Source: Ruminococcoides intestinihominis
GTDB lineage: Bacteria; Bacillota; Clostridia; Oscillospirales; Acutalibacteraceae
Direction of reading: 5' to 3'
NCBI RefSeq assembly: GCF_040096285.1
Contig: NZ_JBBMEY010000047.1
Span: forward strand, 1 to 12,429
Length of the DNA: 12,429 bases
Shown in pieces: positions 1 to 7,339 of the stretch; the first letter of the stretch is position 1; each line of letters starts with the position of its first letter. The notes beneath the pieces were generated by a model, which was not told the origin of the DNA, searched no databases, and saw nothing but the letters and a program-made list of their open reading frames with translations. The translations under genes and the position numbers were made by a program.

Positions 1-40
1 CCACCACTTCGTGGTCCCCCTTCCTTTACACAAGGAAGGC
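1..40 (-). repeat. Terminal hairpin repeat, copy 1 (partial)
   Basis: Two small hairpins lie side by side. One has arms CCAC/GTGG at 4-7 and 11-14. The other has arms CCTTCCTT at 19-26 and AAGGAAGG at 32-39 around the loop TACAC. Read on the minus strand it contains CCTTGTGTAAAGG, which also occurs at 12388-12400 on the plus strand, again as the tip of a hairpin. The arms differ between copies but keep pairing, as expected of a dispersed structured repeat family. I recall similar short repeats scattered between genes in gut Clostridia; that is memory, not a search. The copy is cut by the window edge. Confidence 0.6.
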
Positions 41-103
41 TGGATGGTTTCTATTAATTCTAAATATCTACCACATAACAAGGCAAGTTCTAGCACCACA
101 AAC

Positions 104-195
104 CCCAATTTATCAAATTTATCTTTACCCACAGACAAAATTGAAAAAACCCAATTTATCAAATTAATCTTAACGCACAATCAAAATTGAAAATA
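104..195. repeat. AT-rich tandem direct repeat, two copies of 46 bp
   Basis: Copy 1 (104-149) and copy 2 (150-195) both begin CCCAATTTATCAAATT and end near AAAATTGAAAA, with a period of exactly 46 bp and a few substitutions between. The 3' part of copy 2 (176-202) recurs with one mismatch at 914-940, on the other side of spoVT. No protein or RNA fold is evident. Two adjacent copies without a spacer argue against CRISPR. The function is unknown; a local duplication in intergenic DNA is the simplest reading. Confidence 0.7.
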
Positions 196-225
196 AAAAT
201 TCCATAAATAACCTTATAATTTTTG

Positions 226-254
226 GCATAGTCAATATTTACTTACAGATAATA
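226..254 (+). promoter_or_regulatory. Candidate spoVT promoter (sigma-G/F-like)
   Basis: GCATA (226-230), a 17-base spacer and GATAATA (248-254) resemble the forespore sigma-G/sigma-F pattern, roughly GNATA then CATWNTA, with one mismatch in the -10. In Bacillus subtilis spoVT is sigma-G dependent, which makes the match plausible. The same bases could serve sigma-A poorly (TTGGCA at 223-228, GATAAT at 248-253, 19-base spacer). The DNA is very AT-rich, so chance matches are easy. Confidence 0.4.
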
Positions 255-299
255 TTAGTGGGTGTTATATCCATTAATTTAGAAAGGAAATGTTGATAT

Positions 300-842
300 A
301 TGAAAGCCACAGGTATTGTTAGGAGAATTGACGATTTAGGCAGAGTTGTTATACCTAAAGAAATTCGCAGAACACTGCGTATTCGTGAGGGTGATCCATT
401 AGAAATTTTCACTGCTACTGATGGCGAAGTGGTTTTTAAGAAATATTCTCCTGTAGGAGAGTTAGGGAACTTTGCCACTCAGTATGCCGATGTACTGATG
501 AGGGTTAGCCAAATGCCAACTGTTATTACCGACAGAGACCATGTTATTGCAGTATCCGGTGCAAGTAAAAGGGAATATCTTGAAAGGCGAGTTACCCAAA
601 GCCTTGAGCGATATATGGAACAAAGAAGATGTTACATTGCTACAGAAACCAGCAACGGCGATACCTTTCCGGTAGAGGGCATTGACTCACCGGCAGGTAT
701 TATCTACCCTATTATTGCTTCCGGTGATGTTACCGGTTCGGTGTGTATGTTAGAAAGTGACACAGTAAAAATTCCAACAAATACTGAAGTAAAGCTCTGT
801 CAAAGTGCTGCTGCATTTTTAGGTAAGCAAATGGAAGAATAG
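300..842 (+). CDS. spoVT: Stage V sporulation protein T (AbrB-family regulator)
   Basis: The 180-residue product is a DNA-binding regulator of forespore gene expression and spore germination properties. Residues 1-50 form the swapped-hairpin AbrB/SpoVT DNA-binding domain, with the diagnostic opening MKATGIVRRIDDLGRVVIPKEIRR. Residues from about 55 to 178 form the GAF-like sensing domain of SpoVT, which plain AbrB (about 95 residues) lacks. The length matches B. subtilis SpoVT (about 178). The ATG is preceded by AGAAAGGA at 281-288, 11 bases upstream, slightly long. In B. subtilis the gene is made late in the forespore under sigma-G and tunes the sigma-G regulon. It stands alone here, converging on the phosphate transporter, with no close terminator of its own; the hairpin at 966-989 may serve both. 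Its presence implies an endospore former. Confidence 0.96.
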   Translation: MKATGIVRRIDDLGRVVIPKEIRRTLRIREGDPLEIFTATDGEVVFKKYSPVGELGNFATQYADVLMRVSQMPTVITDRDHVIAVSGASKREYLERRVTQSLERYMEQRRCYIATETSNGDTFPVEGIDSPAGIIYPIIASGDVTGSVCMLESDTVKIPTNTEVKLCQSAAAFLGKQMEE

Positions 843-913
843 ATTCTAATATCATTCTCAATTCTTTTTAATTAGCTTTTCTTCTTATTCAAACAATCTC
901 AAATTTACAAAAC

Positions 914-940
914 CACAATCAAAATTAAAAATAAAAATTC
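914..940. repeat. Third, partial copy of the spoVT-flanking repeat
   Basis: These 27 bases match 176-202 with a single difference (A at 927 against G at 189). They lie in the intergenic DNA downstream of spoVT, so the repeat brackets the gene in direct orientation. Positions 890-913 resemble the rest of the unit only loosely. Confidence 0.55.
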
Positions 941-960
941 TCCTTAATATGTATAGATAA

Positions 961-989
961 GAAAAGGGCTATTGCTTTTGCAATAGCCC
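961..989 (-). terminator. Intrinsic terminator of the Na/Pi transporter gene
   Basis: A perfect 10-bp stem, GGGCTATTGC (966-975) and GCAATAGCCC (980-989), has a four-base loop. On the minus strand it is followed by TTTTCTT. The stop codon of the minus-strand gene is only 15 bases away. On the plus strand the tail is AT-rich (ATAATTTTATTT), so it may also stop spoVT transcripts from the other side. Confidence 0.9.
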
Positions 990-1003
990 ATAATTTTATT
1001 TAA

Positions 1004-2671
1004 TTATCTATCGTTAGCATAAGAAACAAGTTTCTTTCTAGGAAGTGAGAATGCAACATTGTCTGCATGGTCACCGACTCTTTCAAATGCTGAAAGAAGT
1101 TCTAGGAAGATTGTACCATTCTCAGCAGTACAAAGGCCGTCATTCATACGCTTAATGTGGTTTTCTTTAAAGATGTTACAACAATCATCAAGTTCATCCT
1201 CAGTATCAACAACTGTTTCTGCAAGTGTTGGAGTTGCCTTTTGAGTGTTGAACATTTCAAAGCCACAGTCAATCATCTTAATTACAAGTGCATCCAACTG
1301 ATGAAGTTCATTTAGTGCATCATCTGTAAAGAAGATTTTACTGTCAATCATTCTCTTTGTACATTCAGTAATATTTTCGGCATGGTCACCGATTCTTTCA
1401 AGATCCTGAATAGCCTTGTACATTACACCCATAATCTTTCTGTCTTCATCAACAATATCAAGACCATTAATCTTAACAATGTATCTTGTAATTTCGTGGG
1501 TTAGATAGTCGATTACCTTTTCATTCTTTTCTACCTTTTCGGTATAAGAAAGGTCACGATCAAAGAATCCCTTAATAGCCATATCGTAGCTTTTTCTTGC
1601 AAGTGAAGAAAGTCTTTCACATTCTCTTTCAACCTGACGAACAGCCATAGGGGGTGTTGTAAGGATACGGTTATCAAGATAAACAGTACCCATCTTTTCT
1701 TTCTCTTCTTCAAGGTCAGGAAGAATTAACTTTGTAATCTTCATAATCAAGCTTGAACAAGGAAGTAAGATAACTGTAATTGCAATATTAAAGATAATAT
1801 GTGCTGCAGAAATCTGAGCAGCTACACCTACTGTCTTTGCAGGCAGGAAGTAGTTGATAATATCTGTAAATGGTAAGAACACTGCAACCAGTGTCATAAT
1901 AATTGCACCAAAGCAACTGATTAATAAGTTAGATAGTGAAATCTGCTTAGCTGTACGGTTTGCACCAAGTGAAGATAGAATAGCAGCAGAACAAGCACCA
2001 ACATTGAAACCAAATACAACAAATACTGCTTGGTCAAGAGAAGTAATAACACCGGCAGAAGCAAGTGCCATTAAAATACCAACAGAAGCTGATGAACTTT
2101 GGACAATACCTGTAAAGATAATACCGACAAATAATCCAAGTAGTGGGAAACTTAGCTTATCGGCAATACTTAGGAAAGCTTCACTCTCACCCATCCACTT
2201 TAGGTTTTCACTCATTAGTGAAAGACCTAGAAAAAGCATACCAAAACCGGCTGCAATCTGTCCGTAATACTTATAGTTATTTTTCTTGAAAAAGGTAATA
2301 ACAATAGCACCAAGGAAAATAAATATAGGAACGAAAGATTTAATATCAATAGCCAGCAAAAGTGATGTAACGGTTGTACCAATCTTAGCACCAAACAAAA
2401 CACCGATTGCCTGTCCAAATTCCATAAGTCCTGCATTAGCAAAACCAACAACCATAGCATCAGTTGCAGAAGAACTCTGAATAACACCTGTTACCAAAAC
2501 ACCAACAAGCATAGCAATAAACTTGTTGCTAGTAATTTTTTCTAGCAAATTACGAAGTTTGCTACCTGCTGCAAGTTCAAGGCCCTCACCCATATTTTTC
2601 ATACCGATTAGGAAAAGGCCTAAACCACCAAGTGCCATAATCACTTTTAGCACAATACTGTAAGCATCCAT
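1004..2671 (-). CDS. Na/Pi-cotransporter II family protein with C-terminal PhoU domain
   Basis: A 555-residue inner-membrane protein, probably a sodium-coupled phosphate transporter (NptA/YjbB-like). The N-terminal 310 residues are hydrophobic and carry the family's inverted duplication, each half marked by a serine motif: QSSSAT at 65-70 and QSSSAS at 191-196, with GAKIGTT at 94-100 and GFNVGA at 221-226 after each. Residues 345-545 form a PhoU-like helical domain with the paired metal-site motifs ERIGDHAEN (425-433) and ERVGDHADN (530-538). The ATG has a strong AGGAGG (2680-2685) eight bases upstream. The gene is monocistronic, with its own terminator and a promoter region carrying what looks like a PhoP box, which supports phosphate as the substrate. 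Direction of transport (uptake or efflux) cannot be told from sequence; some family members export phosphate. Confidence 0.92.
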   Translation of the reverse strand: MDAYSIVLKVIMALGGLGLFLIGMKNMGEGLELAAGSKLRNLLEKITSNKFIAMLVGVLVTGVIQSSSATDAMVVGFANAGLMEFGQAIGVLFGAKIGTTVTSLLLAIDIKSFVPIFIFLGAIVITFFKKNNYKYYGQIAAGFGMLFLGLSLMSENLKWMGESEAFLSIADKLSFPLLGLFVGIIFTGIVQSSSASVGILMALASAGVITSLDQAVFVVFGFNVGACSAAILSSLGANRTAKQISLSNLLISCFGAIIMTLVAVFLPFTDIINYFLPAKTVGVAAQISAAHIIFNIAITVILLPCSSLIMKITKLILPDLEEEKEKMGTVYLDNRILTTPPMAVRQVERECERLSSLARKSYDMAIKGFFDRDLSYTEKVEKNEKVIDYLTHEITRYIVKINGLDIVDEDRKIMGVMYKAIQDLERIGDHAENITECTKRMIDSKIFFTDDALNELHQLDALVIKMIDCGFEMFNTQKATPTLAETVVDTEDELDDCCNIFKENHIKRMNDGLCTAENGTIFLELLSAFERVGDHADNVAFSLPRKKLVSYANDR

Positions 2672-2754
2672 AAAAGATACCTCCTACTGAAACTTGTTTT
2701 ATAAACTCTTTATTTATATTTTATTGTTTCCAAAATACCCTAACTTAATTTTAA

Positions 2755-2816
2755 CTTATACTATTGTCAATAATATTACTTAAAAGAATATTAAATAAAA
2801 ATTAAATTTATGTTAA
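2755..2816 (-). promoter_or_regulatory. Probable PhoP-activated promoter (Pho box plus -10)
   Basis: Read on the minus strand, TTTAA occurs four times at an exact 11-bp period, with first bases at 2817, 2806, 2795 and 2784. Shifted by one base these read TTAACA, TTAATT, TTAATA and TTAAGT with 5-bp gaps, and the first equals the Bacillus PhoP half-site. The last repeat ends 17 bases before TATAAG (2760-2755), a good -10, so it takes the place of the -35. This is the usual arrangement at PhoP-activated promoters, and the gene downstream is a phosphate transporter. A TTGACA at 2770-2765 is present too, but it has only a poor -10 (TAAGTT) at 17 bases. Confidence 0.6.
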
Positions 2817-2857
2817 ATCTAATAGTATATCCACTATATAAAATAGTTAATTTGACG

Positions 2858-2892
2858 AAAAAACAACCTCTTTCTAAGCAGAAGGAGGTTGT
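2858..2892 (-). terminator. Intrinsic terminator after rqcH
   Basis: Arms 2863-2875 and 2880-2892 form a 13-bp stem with one mismatch and loop AAGC, followed on the minus strand by six T residues. It lies 30 bases beyond the rqcH stop codon and insulates the downstream phosphate-transporter promoter. Confidence 0.88.
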
Positions 2893-2921
2893 CTGTTCAT
2901 ATTTTAATAATAAAATAAAGT

Positions 2922-4655
2922 TTATATACTTTCCTTTGGTGTGACATAAACGGTCCTGTTGTTCACATAAATAACCATTCCCGGCTTTGCACCACTTGGT
3001 TTGCTGACATTTTTTACAATAGTATAGTCAACAGGAACATTGTCACTTTCCTTAGCTTTACTATTATATGCTGCTAGGGATGCTGCCTCAAGTATTGCAG
3101 TATCTGTTATTTCTCTGTTGTCACTAACAATAATTACATGGCTACCGGGAATATCCTTAGTATGTAACCACATATCGTAGTTTCTTGCAGTCTTTAAGGT
3201 TAATTTATCGTTTTGCTTATTGTTTCTGCCAACATAAATTGTAAAACCATCTGATGAAGTGTATTCCTTAGGTGGTAAAAGTTTTAACGCTTTGTTTCTG
3301 CCTTTAGGATTTCTGTTCTTTAAGTAACCCTCATCAACAAGTTCTTGTCTAATCTCAGTTAGTTCTCTTTCACTTTCTGCTCTGCCTAAACTTTCTTGTA
3401 CTGCTGAAATATACTGAAGTTCAGCTTTAGCTTTGGCAATTTGAACAGTTAGCATTTCTTCCCTAGTTTTTGCTCTGCGATAATCTTTATAATACTTCTG
3501 AACATTTTGACTAGGATTAAGAGTTGGACTTAGCTTAATTCTTACAATCTTGTTGTTGTCGTAATAATCCTCAACATCAATGAAACTTTGACCTCTCACC
3601 ATCTTGTACATATTAGCTTGTAGCAAGTCACCTTTCTTGCGAAGTTTATCTCTGTTTAAGCTATCCTTTAGTTCCTTTTCTTGTACTGCAATTTTTCTGC
3701 AAAGCTTATCCTGAATATTTGAACAAAGTCTTAGTAGGTCTTGACCTTTAACTTTCATTCGTTCAGCCTTGTCTCTTTCATAATAGAAAGAATCAAGCAA
3801 AGTAGAAAAATCAAGAAATCTCTTTTTACTTGCCATTTCTCCATACTGCATAATATCCATAAATGAAATATCAAATGGTTTGCCCTCAGGCTTAATCATC
3901 ATTGTTGGTGACTTTTCCCCTGAAACAATATATTCCTTTAGCTTATCTACCTTTTCAATTAGCTTTAGCTTATCAATAACAGTTAGCTCTCTGTTGCTAT
4001 CCACACCAACCATATACTCAAGTTCTCTCGTAATAATTGGTGACACACCTTGCATTGCAGAAAGTAATGCTTTTGATAGTCGCATTTCTGCCGGTGTGTT
4101 AATAGCCTTTTCTACAATATCTCTGCCACTACACTCAAGGATACATAGCTTATCTTGCTTTGGTGGCAGTTCATATTTAATATTTGGTAAAACTAATCTT
4201 TGGGTACTCATTGTAAAATCAACACGCTTTAGTGCATCAACAATATTATCATTTTCATCAATAAGGATAATGTTGCTGTACTTACCCATTATCTCAACAC
4301 AAAGTGTTAGTTTAACCTTGTCCCCTAGTTCGTTAGTTGCAATAAAGTCAAGGAACATTATTCTTTCAAGTTCAATTTGTCTAACATCAACTAACTTTGC
4401 ACCACCTAGTCTTTTTCTAAGTAGCATACAAAGCATTGGTGGTGTTGCAGGATTTTCAATAGAATGTTTTGTAAAGCAAATTCGTGGTGAATTTGCCCTT
4501 GAAGATACAAGTAACTTTTTGTTTCCGTTCTTTGTTCTAAGTGCAATTACAAGTTCATCTCTGTTAGGTTGATGAATTTGACTTACCCTAGCATCTAGAG
4601 CAACACTCTTTATTTCTTCCTTTACATAGTGCATCATTACACCATCAAAAGCCAT
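2922..4655 (-). CDS. rqcH: RqcH, NFACT-family ribosome quality control protein
   Basis: This 577-residue protein (often annotated fibronectin-binding protein A) binds obstructed 50S subunits carrying peptidyl-tRNA and recruits tRNA-Ala to add C-terminal alanine tails that mark the peptide for degradation. The order is NFACT-N (1 to about 215, opening MAFDGVMMHY, with EIMGKYSNII at 121-130), helical and coiled-coil segments (about 285-440), and NFACT-R (465-577, with DGFTIYVGRNN, WLHTKDIPGSH and KPSGAKPG). The length is typical. The functional pair that is D97-R98 in B. subtilis is E97-R98 here by direct count (QIELERI). The start has an AGGTGA site (4665-4660) close upstream. It is the last gene after murA, the MBL hydrolase and rlmH, 35 bases after rlmH, and ends at its own terminator. 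Surface adhesion has been claimed for some homologues, but no signal peptide is visible. Confidence 0.93.
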   Translation of the reverse strand: MAFDGVMMHYVKEEIKSVALDARVSQIHQPNRDELVIALRTKNGNKKLLVSSRANSPRICFTKHSIENPATPPMLCMLLRKRLGGAKLVDVRQIELERIMFLDFIATNELGDKVKLTLCVEIMGKYSNIILIDENDNIVDALKRVDFTMSTQRLVLPNIKYELPPKQDKLCILECSGRDIVEKAINTPAEMRLSKALLSAMQGVSPIITRELEYMVGVDSNRELTVIDKLKLIEKVDKLKEYIVSGEKSPTMMIKPEGKPFDISFMDIMQYGEMASKKRFLDFSTLLDSFYYERDKAERMKVKGQDLLRLCSNIQDKLCRKIAVQEKELKDSLNRDKLRKKGDLLQANMYKMVRGQSFIDVEDYYDNNKIVRIKLSPTLNPSQNVQKYYKDYRRAKTREEMLTVQIAKAKAELQYISAVQESLGRAESERELTEIRQELVDEGYLKNRNPKGRNKALKLLPPKEYTSSDGFTIYVGRNNKQNDKLTLKTARNYDMWLHTKDIPGSHVIIVSDNREITDTAILEAASLAAYNSKAKESDNVPVDYTIVKNVSKPSGAKPGMVIYVNNRTVYVTPKESI

Positions 4656-4690
4656 AACTTCACCTGCTTTCTATATTCTAAAAATTCTTA

Positions 4691-5173
4691 TTATTTATGA
4701 TACTTTCCGTTACTGCTAATCTGAAAACCTCTGTAGATTTGTTCAGTTAGCATTACCCTTGCCATTTGATGTGGGAAAGTCATTTTGCCCATTGACATTT
4801 TGTAATTAGCAACTTTCTTCACTTCATCGGAAAGTCCCCAGCTACCACCGATTACAAAATTCATTGTGCTTTTACCGTCAATCTGTACATTGTCAATTAG
4901 CTTAGATAAATCCTCGGAAGAAATTATCTTTCCCTCAATACACATAGCTACTGTGTAGTCAGTTGGTTTAATCTTAGCAAGTATCGACTTTCCTTCTTCT
5001 TCAAGAATGTGGGTAATTTGCTTTTCGTTAGGGTCTTGATTAGTTTTACATTCACTAAGTTCAATAATTGAGAATTTGCAAAATGCACCTAGCCTTTTGC
5101 TATATTCCTTTATTGCATCAACCCAATATTTTTCCTTTAATTTTCCGATACAAATTATATTTACTGTTAGCAT
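4691..5173 (-). CDS. rlmH: 23S rRNA (pseudouridine1915-N3)-methyltransferase RlmH
   Basis: A SPOUT methyltransferase of 160 residues, the normal RlmH size, which methylates N3 of pseudouridine 1915 in helix 69 of 23S rRNA on the assembled 70S ribosome, using S-adenosylmethionine. The knotted cofactor region is plain: FVIGGSWGLS (106-115), then MTFPHQMARVMLTEQIYRGF (131-150) and the conserved C-terminal YHK. The ATG overlaps the stop of the upstream hydrolase gene as TAATG, so translation is probably coupled; the nearest purine-rich site (AAAGG) is 13 bases away, further than usual. In Bacillus, rlmH also lies in the region downstream of the walJ locus, which supports both calls. No odd features. 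Confidence 0.96.
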   Translation of the reverse strand: MLTVNIICIGKLKEKYWVDAIKEYSKRLGAFCKFSIIELSECKTNQDPNEKQITHILEEEGKSILAKIKPTDYTVAMCIEGKIISSEDLSKLIDNVQIDGKSTMNFVIGGSWGLSDEVKKVANYKMSMGKMTFPHQMARVMLTEQIYRGFQISSNGKYHK

Positions 5174-5961
5174 TAGAAGAGTATTACCTTTCCGTTATTT
5201 TCTACCGGTGCAACATCAAGTGTGTAGTCATAATCTCTCTTGTATCCCATAGAAGAAAGATAGTCCACACTTTCCTTTATTGCTAAAGATGGCATATTAT
5301 TTTCTTGACTAAGGTGTCCCAGCACAACTCTCATAGTGCCATTCTTAATAATTTCAGGAAGTTCACTTGCACAACTTTCGTTAGATAAATGTCCATATTT
5401 AGACAAAATTCTTTCCTTTAGATAGTAAGGATAAATACCATTCTTAAGCATATTAACATCATGGTTGCTTTCAAGTACCAAAGCATCAACACCGTAAAAG
5501 GCATCTCTGATAACATCAGTCATAACACCAAGGTCAGTTGCAATCATAGCCTTTCTGCCATCGGAAGTAGTAATCTTGTAGCAACAAGGTTCATTTGCAT
5601 CATGCATTGTAGGGAAAGATTCTATCATCATATCATCAAGTTCTACTTGACCGTTGATAACATTAGTTACTGCATTAGCTTCTAGGCACTTACCGTTAAT
5701 AAGTCCATTCATAGTACCTTCGGTGGCATATACAGGTATATTATTCTTTTTTACAAGTACTCTAAGTCCTGAACAATGGTCCTTGTGTTCATGGGTAATA
5801 AAAACACCTTTGATTTTCTTAATATCAATATTGTTATCAGCAAGTGCATTCTCAATCTGCTTACAACTTCTACCGGCATCAACAAGTACACCACCTGCAC
5901 CTGAACCTATGTAATAACTATTTCCTTTACTTCCACTAAACAATGGTATAATCTTTGCCAC
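5173..5961 (-). CDS. walJ: MBL-fold metallohydrolase, WalJ/YycJ type
   Basis: A 262-residue metallo-beta-lactamase-fold protein of the YycJ/WalJ family, which in Bacillus is linked to the WalRK cell-wall regulon and described as a 5'-3' exonuclease-like enzyme. Metal ligands are in order: HEHKDH (57-62), MHDA (119-122), ATDLG (141-145), ESNHD (164-168) and GHLSQENN (215-222). The N-terminus LFSGSKGNS (7-15) is a family signature. The start is GTG, with AGAAGGA (5978-5972) ten bases upstream; the nearby ATG in that stretch is out of frame. The walRKHI genes are not in the window, so the symbol rests on the family and the rlmH neighbour. It sits about 50 bases after the murA terminator with no visible promoter of its own, so read-through from murA is likely. 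Confidence 0.85.
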   Translation of the reverse strand: MAKIIPLFSGSKGNSYYIGSGAGGVLVDAGRSCKQIENALADNNIDIKKIKGVFITHEHKDHCSGLRVLVKKNNIPVYATEGTMNGLINGKCLEANAVTNVINGQVELDDMMIESFPTMHDANEPCCYKITTSDGRKAMIATDLGVMTDVIRDAFYGVDALVLESNHDVNMLKNGIYPYYLKERILSKYGHLSNESCASELPEIIKNGTMRVVLGHLSQENNMPSLAIKESVDYLSSMGYKRDYDYTLDVAPVENNGKVILF

Positions 5962-5989
5962 AATACTTCATTCCTTCTAAAAACTTCTA

Positions 5990-6022
5990 TAAACAAAAAT
6001 AAGGGGTACAAAAAGTACCCCT
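5990..6022 (-). terminator. Terminator between murA and the MBL hydrolase
   Basis: A perfect 8-bp stem AGGGGTAC (6002-6009) and GTACCCCT (6015-6022) has a five-base loop. On the minus strand it is followed by a T-rich tail (TTATTTTTGTTT). It starts 12 bases after the murA stop codon. Only about 12 bases separate the tail from the next ribosome binding site, leaving no room for a promoter, so it may act as a partial terminator setting the murA to downstream ratio. Confidence 0.82.
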
Positions 6023-6033
6023 GAAAATTTTAA

Positions 6034-7326
6034 TTAAACTGACTCTGCAAGTTCACCCTCAGGGTCATAAACTTTCTTAATATCAGCACCAAGTTGCTGG
6101 AACTTTTCAACAACTTCTTCATAACCTCTTTCGATAAAGTGAATGTTGCTGATAACAGTTGTACCGTCTGCTGTAAGAGCAGCAATAATCATAGCAGCAC
6201 CGGCACGAAGGTCAGTAGCCTTAACCTGAGCAGGTTTTAGTGGTGTACCACCCTCAATAATTGCAAGTCTGCCCTCAACAGAAATCTTAGCATCCATTCT
6301 CTGAAGTTCACTGATATACTGATAACGGTTATCCCATACATTTTCATTGATGATACTTGTACCGTTACAAGATGTTAACATTGCAACAAACTGTGGTTGA
6401 CAGTCAGTTGGGAAACCAGGATGAGGCATAGTCTTGATGTTACAACGAGTAAGGTTCTTACCTCTTGCATCAACAGTAACTGCTTCATCAAATTCTTCAA
6501 TATCACAACCGATTTCTCTTAACTTAGCAGTAATAGAGTCAAGGTGCTTAGGAGTAATATTCTTAACAGTTACTCTGCCTCTTGTAGCAGCAGCTGCTGC
6601 CATATATGTTCCTGCTTCAATCTGGTCAGGAATAATTGAATAAGTAACACCGTGTAGGTATTCAACACCACGAATCTTGATAACATCAGTACCGGCACCA
6701 CGAACATCAGCACCCATAGAGTTAAGGAAGTTTGCTAAATCAACAACATGAGGTTCTTTTGCACAGTTTTCAATAACTGTTAAACCCTCAGCCTTAACTG
6801 CTGCAAGCATTAGGTTGATAGTTGTACCAACTGAAACAACATCAAGATAAATGTTGTTACCCTTTAACTTACCTTCTCTGCACTTAATATCAATTGCACC
6901 ATCAAGAATTTCATGGTCACAACCAAGTGCTTCAAAACCCTTTAGGTGTTGGTCAATAGGTCTAACACCAAAGTTACAACCACCCGGCAGCAGTACCTTT
7001 GCTTTACCATAACGGCCAAGTAAAGCACCAAGTAGGTAGTAAGATGCTCTCATACCTCTTACAAGGTCAGTAGTTGCTTCGTGAGTTCTGATATGTCTAG
7101 GGTCAATATCTAAAGTTGACTTATTTACTCTTTTAACAATAGCACCCATTTCTTTAAGGATAGTACCGATAAGTGCTACATCACTAATATTAGGAATATT
7201 TTCAATTCTACAAGGTTCATCACAAAGGATTACACCGGGAATAATGGCTACAGCGGCATTTTTCGCACCACTGATTGTTACCTCGCCATTTAAAGGCTTT
7301 CCACCATTTACAACAAATTTATTCAA
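6034..7326 (-). CDS. murA: UDP-N-acetylglucosamine 1-carboxyvinyltransferase MurA
   Basis: MurA transfers enolpyruvate from phosphoenolpyruvate to UDP-GlcNAc, the first committed step of peptidoglycan synthesis, in the cytoplasm. I choose the TTG at 7326, giving 430 residues beginning MNKFVVNGGKPLNGEV. It has GGAG nine bases upstream, matches the family N-terminus, and puts the catalytic pair at K22-N23 exactly as in E. coli. The longer frame from the TTG at 7350 has no better site. The loop cysteine (PGGCNFG, C117) that fosfomycin alkylates is present, so no intrinsic Cys-to-Asp resistance is predicted. FPTDCQPQ (about 305-312) holds the catalytic Asp, and DLRAGA near the end the conserved Arg. 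Low-GC Gram-positives often carry two MurA paralogues; one is seen here. It has its own promoter region and terminator. Confidence 0.96.
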   Translation of the reverse strand: MNKFVVNGGKPLNGEVTISGAKNAAVAIIPGVILCDEPCRIENIPNISDVALIGTILKEMGAIVKRVNKSTLDIDPRHIRTHEATTDLVRGMRASYYLLGALLGRYGKAKVLLPGGCNFGVRPIDQHLKGFEALGCDHEILDGAIDIKCREGKLKGNNIYLDVVSVGTTINLMLAAVKAEGLTVIENCAKEPHVVDLANFLNSMGADVRGAGTDVIKIRGVEYLHGVTYSIIPDQIEAGTYMAAAAATRGRVTVKNITPKHLDSITAKLREIGCDIEEFDEAVTVDARGKNLTRCNIKTMPHPGFPTDCQPQFVAMLTSCNGTSIINENVWDNRYQYISELQRMDAKISVEGRLAIIEGGTPLKPAQVKATDLRAGAAMIIAALTADGTTVISNIHFIERGYEEVVEKFQQLGADIKKVYDPEGELAESV

Positions 7327-7335
7327 AACTGCACA

Positions 7336-7339
7336 CTCC
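7336..7339 (-). promoter_or_regulatory. Ribosome binding site deciding the murA start
   Basis: GGAG lies nine bases before the TTG at 7326-7324. The other GGAG (7348-7345) is inside the longer frame and only three bases from the next TTG. The spacing and the family N-terminus both favour the 7326 start. Confidence 0.6.

Noticed and set aside
104..195. Possible CRISPR array
   Set aside because: Only two directly abutting copies, no unique spacers and no cas genes in the window.
1854..2267. Open frame of 137 codons on the plus strand
   Set aside because: Antisense to the membrane domain of the Na/Pi transporter; no motif and no start signals.
3880..4572. Open frame of 230 codons on the plus strand
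   Set aside because: It is wholly antisense to rqcH, whose domains are clear; the product is Ser/Ile/Leu-rich with no recognisable motif and no ribosome binding site.
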